50,857 nucleotides of DNA from positions 15,506-66,362 of the forward strand of contig JAHWKR010000014.1 of assembly GCA_019347805.1 (NCBI GenBank), read 5' to 3'. This document shows positions 23,534-32,132 of this stretch, piece after piece. The notes beneath the pieces were generated by a model. The model saw only the letters and a list, made by a program, of their open reading frames with translations, ran no database searches and was not told the DNA's origin. Source of the stretch: Methanobacteriota archaeon (GTDB taxonomy: Archaea > Thermoplasmatota > E2 > JACPAO01 > JAHWKR01). The stretch's first letter is position 1; each line of letters starts with the position of its first letter. The position numbers and the translations under genes were made by a program.

Positions 23534-26500
23534 TCAATGCTCGTTGAACCAGGAGACGATCTCGATCTCATAGACCGGTGGCCTCGGCAGCTGCTTGTTC
23601 GGCGGCGCCACGTTGAACCAGTCGATCATGCGGGCCGCCTGGGTGATCGTGTTCGTGCCGGTCTCCGTGACCTCGAAGCGCAACTCCGAGACGACGAAAT
23701 ACGTTCCGTAGAGGGCCGTGTCCGGGACGTGATACTCGTATGTGATGCGGGCCTCGGCCGAGGTGGGGCTGACGAACCAAAGGACCTTGTCCGACCCCGT
23801 GGTGGCGATGCCATAGACGACGTCCTTGTCGCCGGCCCAACCGATGCGGGGTCCACCCTTGGCGCTGGAGAGGTCGGCGAAGCCACGCACCGCGGTCTCA
23901 CCATGGGTCCCGGAATGGGTGGTGATGGCGCCCGTCGTGACGTCCCAGGCACGGATGTGCCCGTCGGAGCCGGATGCGATGACATCCTCCACGCCGTCCC
24001 CCGTCAGGTCGAACCGATCCCAAAGGACTGGTGCCTGGTCGTCCCACGAAGTGGTGCGATGGTGCCGGGCGGTGGCGCCGTTCCAGACCATCGTCGTCTT
24101 GTCCGAGCCGAGGATGACCTCGGGTCCTGTGGTGCCGTCCCAATCGGCGTCCGAGACGGCGACATAGCGGGCGCCGCCAGTGACGTTCTCGCGCAGCCCC
24201 CAGTGATCCCCCCGGCCGGGCAGCATGACGGCGCTGGCGTACGGAGAGTGGACCGCCGTGGAGCCCCCTTTGAGCGTCGTCAGGTCGACCGGCGCATCAT
24301 GCAAGATGGTTGCCGTCTCCTGGAGCCTCAGGTTCAACCCGCGGATCAAGGGCGAGACACTGGGGTCCTCTTTCAACCCCTCGGTGTCGTGCGACACGAT
24401 GCGGTTCTTCAACACCGCCTTGATCTCGACGTTCCTGCACTTGTCGGTGGCACCTTCACAGAGAGCGGTCACCGTTGCGCTGTACGTGCGGGATTTCTCA
24501 CCAGGCATCTCTGCGTCCGGAGGCGCCTCGAACGCGTTCCAGGCCGCCGAGGGGCTGAAGCGGTAGTACCACTGGATCGACGTGAGCGTGCTGTCCGTGC
24601 TCGTGCCACCGAACGAGAACTCTGTCGTGTCGATCTGGATCTTGCTCGGTGCCACATCGATCCCGGTGTTCACATTCCAGACGGCCTCGGCGGTGCGCTC
24701 ATAGGTCGCGATGGGGGCATGCTTGTAGCCCGGCCCCCAGGCCCAGAACGTCCCGTCGTTGTCCTGCATGACGTGGGTGATCCTATCACGACCGACCTCG
24801 TCGTGCATGAGGACCGGCTGCCATTCATGCGGGCCGACCATGCGCCAGACATGGCCCCGGCTGGCGGTCATGTATCCGGTGGTGGAGTCCGTCACGAGGA
24901 GGTCATAGACGGCCGCACCCGAGCTGCCATGGACCGTGTGCACGGTCCAGGGCCCGCCTTTTGCGGTTGCGCTCTCGACACGCCCCGGGTCGCCCGCCAC
25001 ATAGATGGTGCCGTCATCGAGGAGCTGCACGGCCACCATCCAACGCTTGTCCCAAGATCTGAGGCGCTCCCAGGTCCAATCGGTGGCATTGAGATGGTAG
25101 AGGACAGACTCGGTCGGTTTGAGGGTCACGTTGCGGCTCGCGACGACATAGAAGCCCTGGGCATTGCCGGCGTCGTCCTTATCGACCGCCCATTTCCAGG
25201 CATAGGTACTCGTCTCGTCGGCGCAAGGAGGCGCATCGACACAGATGTCCGTCTTGAGCACGAAGGGACCGGCGTCGACGCTCTTGTAGACCTTGCCGTA
25301 GTCGTCCATCGAGTAGGCGGCCCCACCGGTCTCGTAGTCCGGGTCGATCCACATCGAGTAGAGGAGCGCGTCCTGATAATCGACGTCCTTGTCCTTCACG
25401 ATGGTCCAGGCCATCATCGATATGGACCCGGCGCCGGCCAGCTCGCCGCGCCGGATCTCGCCGTTGCGGGCCATGATGTAGACGTGGACCCCATCGTTGG
25501 TCTGGGCGCCCATCCATTCCTGGGTCGCGTTGATCTCGCCTTGCGACTCGAGAAGCGGGATGTCCTCGTTATCGAGGCTCATGTTCGTCGACGGACCGGA
25601 TACGACGACCCCCGCGAAGCCGTTGCGGTTCTGGACGATGAGGGGCCCGAGGTCGACGAGGACGCTGGTCCCGTCCGCGAGCACAGCGCTGTCGACCGGG
25701 CGCACATAGGGCAGGTCTTGATAGACGGGCGGACCGGCGCGCATGCGGAAACCCCAGCGGCCGGTCTCGCCGTCGACGACGACGACCTCGCCGTTCTCGG
25801 TGCCGACCAGGAGCTCGCCCCAGCCGTCCCCGTCCAGGTCACCACTGTCGATCGAGAGCGGCTTGAAGGGCAGGATCGAGGTCCAACGGATCGACATGTC
25901 CTCACGGTCGAGGAGGCCGACCGTGCGGTTCTCCGAGATGAAACCGACATAATACGCGCCTGTCCCTCCCTTCAGCGACGCGATGTCCATGATGCGGATC
26001 TTGAAGTCGTCCGGGACGTTCTCAAGATCCTTGATCTGATAGTACTGTCCCTGCTCGGCCGTCGTCCGGGAGGTGACGTTGATCCCCGTGACGAAGGCGT
26101 TCAACAGTTCGGACGAGAACGCCACGACCAGGTTCGGCTCCGTCTGCGACACACGCGAGACGATCTCGATGTCCCGCGGTTTCACGAGCCGGTCCGGGTG
26201 CGTCAAGTTGGTGTCCAGGCCTGCACCGGCCAGGAGTTCCGTGGCCCCTTCAGGCGCCGCGACGGCGGGTGTCACCGACCAGAGCAACCGCTCGTCCTGC
26301 GTCTGTCCTTTAGCGGTCCCGTCCAGCGCCTGCACGGCTCCTGTCGCAAGACCCAGGACGACCTCCGGGGACACGTTCTCGTCCACGTCGCCCGCCTCAA
26401 GGATGAGGATCTCCGAGGCGGACTTGAAGGTCCAGAACTTGGCGCCGTCGCGACCGTCGAGCGCGACGACCAGGTCATTGTTGTCCACCACCACAAGATC

Positions 26501-28585
26501 GGTGTAGCCATCGAGATTGAGATCCGCGGAAGCGACATGCTTGATGTTCGACAACTGGGCCACAAGACCCTGGATCTGGGTCTCGAAAGCCTCTGCATAT
26601 TCTCCCTTCCATGCACGCTCCGGCGTGTAGACCTCGGTCCGGAGGGTGATGTCATCGCCGATGGTGACGTCCGAAAGCGCGTTGATCGTCGACAACCGTT
26701 CGAAGAGCGCGGTGAAATTGTTGCGGATGTAGACGTTCTTGTCGATGCTGTACGTACGGGTCTCACCATCGGTGTCCGCCAGGGTCAATGAACTGTAGGC
26801 ATGGTTGCCTTGGTAGTCGCCGAACACGTTGGCGGTCGCGGCCGACGGCAACGTGGCGTAGGTGGTGTTCCCTTTCAGCTTGGTGTCCCCCGCCGGGGCG
26901 GTACCATGGAACCAGTAGGTGTGAAGCTCCTCGTCCGGCCACCCGAGGGCGGGGGCCTCATCATACGGCGGGACGACGCCCTGGAACACCCATGCCGGGT
27001 TCATGTTCAGGACCGTCTTGTTGTAGAAGTAGGACGGCAGGCCGTTGGACGTCGTCGTGTTGTCCGAATTGTAGCGCATCGTCGCGAACGAGTGGTCCCG
27101 AGACTTGTACGAATTGTCCGCGGTGTAGGACGCCTTGACTTCGAAACCCAGGTAGATCCCTTCACCGGTCTTCACGGGCATCGTGCCGAGGTCGGGGGTC
27201 CAACGATACATGGCCTTGTTCGTCACGTCCTTCGTCCAGGTGCCGCTCGCGCTGCCGCCCGAGTGCCGGACGTCCGCGAAGATGGGCATCCCGTCCGGTT
27301 GGACGAGGGCGACCTCGGTGATCTCGACCTTGTCCGCGGTGTTCGTGAAGGTGAACCCCCACTTCGACGTGTCCTCGGCCGCGATCGGTTTCGGGATGGA
27401 CAGATAGGCTTCACGGCTCTTGATGCCCGCTGTATTGAGGTCGTTGGGGATGCGTACACCGACCTGCCCCACACCTTGTGCGCCTTTGCCGAGCGACACG
27501 TGGAACGTGGTGAAATAGGGATAGGCCGTGTCCAGCAGCATGGCGTACGACCCGGTGAGATTGAACCAGATCTGCGTCGACGAGAAAGTCGAGTTGAGCC
27601 GCGCTGTGATCACCGTCCCGACATAGACGTCCCCTGACCACCGGAAGTCCTTCCAGAACTTGTCGTTACCGAGCTCATCACCTTCGATGGCCGCCCTCTG
27701 GGTGTCGTTGAACCGCCAACCGCGGGGGAACTCGACCCGCACCTGGGTCTCCTTCGGCACCATGACGCCCGCGGTCTCCTCGAGAGCCAGGTCGAAACGG
27801 GTGTTGTAGAGCTTCGGCTTGAAGCCGTCGACCTCGATCGGTGTCACGCTCGAGATGTTCTTGTAGTATGTCCGGCCCGAGTCCTCGAGCCAGATCGAGA
27901 CGGACGGCCATCCCCGACCATCGTCGAGGTTGCGTTTGAGCGCCGTCTGCCCATAGGCCCGGTAGGTGAACATCTTGTCCCCGAGCCCCTTGTCCTTGTA
28001 GGTGATCTGCAGTTCGACCGAGTGGCCCTCGTCCTGTGCCAGGATGCCGTTCTTGATCGGCACCGAGAAAACCTTCATCGGGAAGTCGCCATGATAATAG
28101 CCGAACTGCGGCTTCATGAACAGGTGGGCGAGCTTCGGCACGAACGGATAGGTCGCGGCGACCGCCTCGCGCGGCGGATGGCCGTTGTTGACGAGATAGC
28201 GGGGCGGACCGTACCCGTTGTCGAGCGCGACGTTGTACACGGCGCCCCCCGGGAGCGTCCGGTTCAGGTACTCCATGAGGTTCTTGTTGTCCCCCGCGAG
28301 CGCTTCCATCACGTATTGTTCCAGGATCGACCCGAAGATCTCGCCCTCGTGTTCCGACGAGCGGAGGTACATGGCGTCGAGGGAGTCCTTGACGAGTTGC
28401 TCGTTGTTCGATTTGTAGGTCTCGGTCTGCGACACCGGGACGTTGAGCGTCGAGACCGATACGACCGCGGCGGTGACGAGCGAGACGACGATGAGGGCCT
28501 CGACCACCTGCAGGTTGCCGCGCTCGTCCCTGCGGAAAAAGCGTGAGCCACCGAAATCGGCCCTCTTTCGACGCTTGTGAGTCAT
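23534..28585 (-). CDS. Giant pilin-like protein with FG-GAP/propeller repeats
   Basis: 1683 residues. After a basic start (M-T-H-K-R-R-K-R) comes R-R-D-E-R-G-N-L-Q-V-V-E-A-L-I-V-V-S-L, a pilin-like junction and helix at about residues 20-48. About 600 residues of beta-rich sequence follow. Then come Ca-binding D-x-D-x-D-G type repeats typical of FG-GAP/beta-propeller proteins: D-L-N-L-D-G-Y-T-D-L-V, G-D-L-D-G-D-G-W-G-E-L-L-V-G, D-L-T-G-D-G-V-E-D-V-I-A-S-G. Several sialidase- or YCF48-like strands occur in the 1150-1350 region. ATG 28585 is chosen over GTG 28591. Its place between the secretion platform genes and another pilin suggests a pilus-displayed adhesin or sensor. Confidence 0.8.
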   Translation of the reverse strand: MTHKRRKRADFGGSRFFRRDERGNLQVVEALIVVSLVTAAVVSVSTLNVPVSQTETYKSNNEQLVKDSLDAMYLRSSEHEGEIFGSILEQYVMEALAGDNKNLMEYLNRTLPGGAVYNVALDNGYGPPRYLVNNGHPPREAVAATYPFVPKLAHLFMKPQFGYYHGDFPMKVFSVPIKNGILAQDEGHSVELQITYKDKGLGDKMFTYRAYGQTALKRNLDDGRGWPSVSIWLEDSGRTYYKNISSVTPIEVDGFKPKLYNTRFDLALEETAGVMVPKETQVRVEFPRGWRFNDTQRAAIEGDELGNDKFWKDFRWSGDVYVGTVITARLNSTFSSTQIWFNLTGSYAMLLDTAYPYFTTFHVSLGKGAQGVGQVGVRIPNDLNTAGIKSREAYLSIPKPIAAEDTSKWGFTFTNTADKVEITEVALVQPDGMPIFADVRHSGGSASGTWTKDVTNKAMYRWTPDLGTMPVKTGEGIYLGFEVKASYTADNSYKSRDHSFATMRYNSDNTTTSNGLPSYFYNKTVLNMNPAWVFQGVVPPYDEAPALGWPDEELHTYWFHGTAPAGDTKLKGNTTYATLPSAATANVFGDYQGNHAYSSLTLADTDGETRTYSIDKNVYIRNNFTALFERLSTINALSDVTIGDDITLRTEVYTPERAWKGEYAEAFETQIQGLVAQLSNIKHVASADLNLDGYTDLVVVDNNDLVVALDGRDGAKFWTFKSASEILILEAGDVDENVSPEVVLGLATGAVQALDGTAKGQTQDERLLWSVTPAVAAPEGATELLAGAGLDTNLTHPDRLVKPRDIEIVSRVSQTEPNLVVAFSSELLNAFVTGINVTSRTTAEQGQYYQIKDLENVPDDFKIRIMDIASLKGGTGAYYVGFISENRTVGLLDREDMSIRWTSILPFKPLSIDSGDLDGDGWGELLVGTENGEVVVVDGETGRWGFRMRAGPPVYQDLPYVRPVDSAVLADGTSVLVDLGPLIVQNRNGFAGVVVSGPSTNMSLDNEDIPLLESQGEINATQEWMGAQTNDGVHVYIMARNGEIRRGELAGAGSISMMAWTIVKDKDVDYQDALLYSMWIDPDYETGGAAYSMDDYGKVYKSVDAGPFVLKTDICVDAPPCADETSTYAWKWAVDKDDAGNAQGFYVVASRNVTLKPTESVLYHLNATDWTWERLRSWDKRWMVAVQLLDDGTIYVAGDPGRVESATAKGGPWTVHTVHGSSGAAVYDLLVTDSTTGYMTASRGHVWRMVGPHEWQPVLMHDEVGRDRITHVMQDNDGTFWAWGPGYKHAPIATYERTAEAVWNVNTGIDVAPSKIQIDTTEFSFGGTSTDSTLTSIQWYYRFSPSAAWNAFEAPPDAEMPGEKSRTYSATVTALCEGATDKCRNVEIKAVLKNRIVSHDTEGLKEDPSVSPLIRGLNLRLQETATILHDAPVDLTTLKGGSTAVHSPYASAVMLPGRGDHWGLRENVTGGARYVAVSDADWDGTTGPEVILGSDKTTMVWNGATARHHRTTSWDDQAPVLWDRFDLTGDGVEDVIASGSDGHIRAWDVTTGAITTHSGTHGETAVRGFADLSSAKGGPRIGWAGDKDVVYGIATTGSDKVLWFVSPTSAEARITYEYHVPDTALYGTYFVVSELRFEVTETGTNTITQAARMIDWFNVAPPNKQLPRPPVYEIEIVSWFNEH

Positions 28586-28697
28586 GGCCACGATCCAACC
28601 CCTATTTCTGTCGCACCTGGCACTTGAAGGTTCGTCCTCCTGATGAAGACGTGACCGGAACGGCGGTCACCTTCTCTCCTGGTGCGACCACGACGCG

Positions 28698-28724
28698 ACC
28701 GGTCATACCGGTCATACCGGTCAC
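28698..28724. repeat. Three tandem 9-bp repeats upstream of the giant pilin gene
   Basis: ACCGGTCAT, ACCGGTCAT, ACCGGTCAC, each containing the palindrome ACCGGT, about 115-140 nt upstream of the giant pilin-like gene. Head-to-tail half-sites at one-turn spacing fit a regulator-binding array. The rest of the 265-nt gap (28586-28850) shows no coding potential; an AT-rich GAAATAG lies near 28601-28608. Confidence 0.55.
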
Positions 28725-28850
28725 TCCGTGACGGCGTGTCCTCGAGTGTCGCACGCCCGGACCACCTTGGGCCCCCGCCATACTTGAGCCGCCGGAGACC
28801 GGACCGGGTCCAGGAAGCCCTTCGTCCGTTCGCCTGCAAATCCAGCCACC

Positions 28851-31235
28851 TCAGATGATGAAGAACCGGAAGGCGATGTAGGCGATCACCGTCATGAAGA
28901 AGCTGTGCCGGAGGCCGGCAAGGGGTTTGCCCTCCGTCATGACCCCCGAGACGAGTCCGCCGCCAAGGCCCTGGATGATGGCCGCATGGAAGAAGAGACG
29001 CTGGTAGGTCGGCACACTGATCTCGCTGAACTGGATCCCGCCCACCTGCTGTCCCGCCACATCCTTCGTCGAGGCGGCGAGCTCGGGGATGAACTGGCTG
29101 TTGAGGACCCCCACGACCGTGAGGAAGACGAAGAACGCGATGTAGACGATCATCGAATAGACCCCCATCTGGGTCTTCCGCTCGATGAGGATGTTCTTGA
29201 TCTCACGGGCGTCGTCCGACGCGGCCGAGAGGATGTCGACGACGTTGCCACCGGAAGAGGCCGCCTCGACGATGAGCGCGGCCGTCCGCTCGATGAGCGG
29301 TGTCCGGGTGCGCTCCGCGAAACGCAGGAGCGCCTCCTGGAAACTGACCCCCCATTCGACCTGGGCCGCCATGATGCGGATCTCCTTCGTGAGCGGACCA
29401 TAGGCCCCTTTGGACGAGGTCAGAAGGGCGCGCGGGAGCGTCATCCCGGCGCGCTGGGACTCGGCGAGATCACGCAGGAAATCGGGGAACTTGTCGTCGA
29501 TGGCCCGGATGCGCGCCGACTCGCGCGCGTAATAGAAACCGTACGGCCCGATGGCGGAGAGCGCCGCCAAGACGAACAGGTCCGTCCCGTGCGAGACCGA
29601 CACCGGCAGTCCGATGATGTTGTCGACCTTGCCTGTCCCGACGAGGGCCATGAGGACGAGGAAAAGGCTGGTGAGGCCGCCCGAGATGCCGAGCAGCGTG
29701 TAGCGTGCGACCTCCTCCGGCTTGTAGCGCCGTTTGCCGACGATGCCGTCCTTCTTCGGATGGCTCATCACCTTGTGACGGATCTGTTGCGACTGGTAGT
29801 AATTGACGAAGAGCATCCCGAGGAACAGGACGCCGAAGAGAAGGTAGACGATGAGGACCACGTCGAGATTGTTCGACCCCTCGGTCCTGACCAGTCCGGC
29901 CGCGTTCGTCACCAGGAACATGATGCTCCCCACGACGAAGGCGAGCGCGACCAGATAGTTCCGGAGCATGTTCTTCCGGAGCCGTTCGGCACCCTGCCGG
30001 TCGACATCCTTGGAACGCTGGATCTCCCGGTCGATGATGCGGAAGACGTTCGGATAGGCGAGACGGAAATTGACGATGACGACGACCGTCGCGAGGGCCA
30101 TCGCCTGGATGTAGAGCGCCTGCTTCGCGACCAGACCACTGGCCCGCTCGACAGGGCCGGCACCCGTCGCCACGATGCTGGCCAAGAGACTCGTCAAGGC
30201 GAAGAACCCGAGGAGGGCCCCGACGATCTGTCCCTCGTACTTGACCTGCGGCTCGGTGGAGGGCACCTTCATCCGGGCGAAGAGCGACGCCACCAGGACG
30301 GCGAGGATGGTCGCCGGGAAGATGATGAAGTTCTGCGCGAACGTGATCGAGGTGCTCGAAAGGTCTTCGACGACGCCCACGGCGACCAGGAAGGCCATCA
30401 GTTCGATGAACGCCACGGCGACGAGGATGAGCGAGAAGGCGATGGCGAAACCGCTCTGGACGACTTGCTGGCGCCGTTTCCACTCGCCCGCCTCCTTGAT
30501 GTTCTCGCCCTCCATCGAGGGCCTGAAGCCACATCGCGGGGCCAGGAAGGCGGCAGTGATGACCGCGCCGCTCGCCAACGTGATGAGCCACGTCGAGAGG
30601 CCCACCGGACCGATGGAGAGGATGTGGAGGAAGATGGAAACGAGCGTGACACCGCCGGCGATCCCGGCCGCGGAATAGAAGAAGGCACGACAGCGGCGCT
30701 CCGCCTCTTCATCGACCTCCGGCTCCTGGAGCCGGTCCGCCATACGCGCGTCCGCCTCCTCCAGTTCACGTCGGCGGCGCTCGAGCCGCCACGAATCCGG
30801 GTCGAGCCCGACCATGGCCGCGGCATACTCGCTCGCGACCGTCGTCTCGTTGTCCGGGTCCGGGTCGACCGGGAAGTTCGGGAGCCCCTCCGGGGGTCGG
30901 GGACCCTCGTCCTCGTCGTCCTCGTCGCCCTGAGCGGCGTCGAGTGTGTCGAGGGACAGTGGGTCGGCCTCTTCCTCCCCCTCTGTCGATGGGTCCGGGG
31001 TAGCGGTCCCTTCAACCGGGTCCATGGGGATCTCCATCTCGAGCGGACTCTCCGCATCGTCGACGTCCCTGGCGGTGTCCGCATCGAGCGGACTCTCAGT
31101 CTCTTCGACGTCATCCACGGGGTCTGCATCGATCGGGACGGCCGCCTCCTCAGGCCGGTCCGGCCGCTCTGACGCGGTCTCGTCCTTGTCGTCGGACCCC
31201 TTTTTCCGTTCCCGTCCGTCCTTCGACCCGACCAT
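28851..31235 (-). CDS. Type IV pilus membrane platform protein (FlaJ/TadC-like), long acidic N-terminus
   Basis: A 794-residue protein. Residues 1-185 are extremely acidic with imperfect repeats (E-S-P-L-D-A-D, E-S-P-L-E-M-E, D-P-V-D-D, D-P-V-E-G). Residues about 190-560 have some eight or nine membrane segments. The T2SSF domain near 570-740 reads F-P-D-F-L-R-D-L-A-E-S-Q-R-A-G-M, A-A-Q-V-E-W-G-V-S-F-Q-E-A-L and S-S-G-G-N-V-V-D-I-L-S, followed by the last membrane segments. Such proteins form the inner-membrane base that the secretion ATPase turns. It is 3 nt downstream of the smaller paralogue. Confidence 0.88.
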   Translation of the reverse strand: MVGSKDGRERKKGSDDKDETASERPDRPEEAAVPIDADPVDDVEETESPLDADTARDVDDAESPLEMEIPMDPVEGTATPDPSTEGEEEADPLSLDTLDAAQGDEDDEDEGPRPPEGLPNFPVDPDPDNETTVASEYAAAMVGLDPDSWRLERRRRELEEADARMADRLQEPEVDEEAERRCRAFFYSAAGIAGGVTLVSIFLHILSIGPVGLSTWLITLASGAVITAAFLAPRCGFRPSMEGENIKEAGEWKRRQQVVQSGFAIAFSLILVAVAFIELMAFLVAVGVVEDLSSTSITFAQNFIIFPATILAVLVASLFARMKVPSTEPQVKYEGQIVGALLGFFALTSLLASIVATGAGPVERASGLVAKQALYIQAMALATVVVIVNFRLAYPNVFRIIDREIQRSKDVDRQGAERLRKNMLRNYLVALAFVVGSIMFLVTNAAGLVRTEGSNNLDVVLIVYLLFGVLFLGMLFVNYYQSQQIRHKVMSHPKKDGIVGKRRYKPEEVARYTLLGISGGLTSLFLVLMALVGTGKVDNIIGLPVSVSHGTDLFVLAALSAIGPYGFYYARESARIRAIDDKFPDFLRDLAESQRAGMTLPRALLTSSKGAYGPLTKEIRIMAAQVEWGVSFQEALLRFAERTRTPLIERTAALIVEAASSGGNVVDILSAASDDAREIKNILIERKTQMGVYSMIVYIAFFVFLTVVGVLNSQFIPELAASTKDVAGQQVGGIQFSEISVPTYQRLFFHAAIIQGLGGGLVSGVMTEGKPLAGLRHSFFMTVIAYIAFRFFII

Positions 31236-31238
31236 GGA

Positions 31239-32132
31239 CTACACCTCCGGGATCATGGCCATGATGCCCATGACGAACCCGATGTTGATGATGGGAAGGA
31301 GAAGATAGACGATGAGCGCAAGGGTCCCGGGCCCACCGCCCGAGAGCATGGTCATGATGCTGATCATGACGATGAGGAAGAGCGGACCGGCGACCGCCGC
31401 CGTGACATAGGTCTCGGCCATGAGACCCATGATCTCGATGAAGTTCTTCTGGTCCTGACGGTTCTCCCACATGTGGCGCTGCGCCTTCTTGGCGAAATAG
31501 ATCGTGAGGTCGCCACCGGAGGTGACGGTCGTGATGGCACCCGTCAAGAGTTCCTTGAACTTCTGGCTCGGAGAACGGTCCGACGCGCGGCGCAGCGCGG
31601 TGACGATGTCCTTGCCGTGCAACTGGATGTCCTTGTAGATGTAGAGCGCCTCGTTCGCCACCTCACCGTAGATGTCCTGCCTGGAGAGGGAGCGGAAGAT
31701 GTCCGCCGGGATGACACCCGCCGACGCCATGGCGGCGACATAGTTGAGGGCGTAGGGGAGCTTGAGGTCGATGTCCTTGGCACGGCTCTTCGCCTTCGAT
31801 TGCGGCGTGTACCACAAGGTGGCGAACATCATCCCACCGAGCAGGATGGGAGCGACGAGGATGAGCGCGTTGACGCCCGAAGAGACGTTGACACCGAGGA
31901 TCGGCAGGAGCACCGCCGCCGGGAGCGCGACGAAGAAGAACATGACGACCGAGACGATGAGCACGTTGGCGAGCACGTAGCTCGCATAGGCCTCGGACCG
32001 GATGCCCATGTGGGCCTGCAGGAGCGGTTCCTTGAGACGCTCGTGGGGGAGCCGCGCACGGACGAAGTTGCCGAAGAGCCGCACGCTCCGCTGATGGAAC
32101 GGCGACATCGCGTTCTTCACCGGGGCGGTCAT
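31239..32132 (-). CDS. Type IV pilus membrane platform protein (TadC-like), short form
   Basis: A 297-residue protein. Two N-terminal membrane segments (residues about 52-108) are followed by a T2SSF domain: L-P-Y-A-L-N-Y-V-A-A-M-A-S-A-G-V, then A-L-R-R-A-S-D-R-S-P-S, then G-G-D-L-T-I-Y-F. Two more membrane segments end it. This is the compact partner of the 794-residue protein; archaeal loci often carry two such genes. The ATG overlaps the ATPase stop (ATGA), so the ATPase and platform are coupled. Confidence 0.9.
   Translation of the reverse strand: MTAPVKNAMSPFHQRSVRLFGNFVRARLPHERLKEPLLQAHMGIRSEAYASYVLANVLIVSVVMFFFVALPAAVLLPILGVNVSSGVNALILVAPILLGGMMFATLWYTPQSKAKSRAKDIDLKLPYALNYVAAMASAGVIPADIFRSLSRQDIYGEVANEALYIYKDIQLHGKDIVTALRRASDRSPSQKFKELLTGAITTVTSGGDLTIYFAKKAQRHMWENRQDQKNFIEIMGLMAETYVTAAVAGPLFLIVMISIMTMLSGGGPGTLALIVYLLLPIINIGFVMGIMAMIPEV

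Noticed and set aside
23447-26791. Open + strand frame of 1114 codons opposite the giant pilin gene
   Set aside because: It is the antisense shadow of a real gene in GC-rich DNA: no motifs, Arg/Asp/Val-biased, and the minus strand carries clear repeats.
28905-31172. Open + strand frame of 755 codons opposite the larger platform gene
   Set aside because: Composition is almost only Asp, Glu, Arg, Leu and Val with no membrane segments or motifs; antisense to a T2SSF protein.
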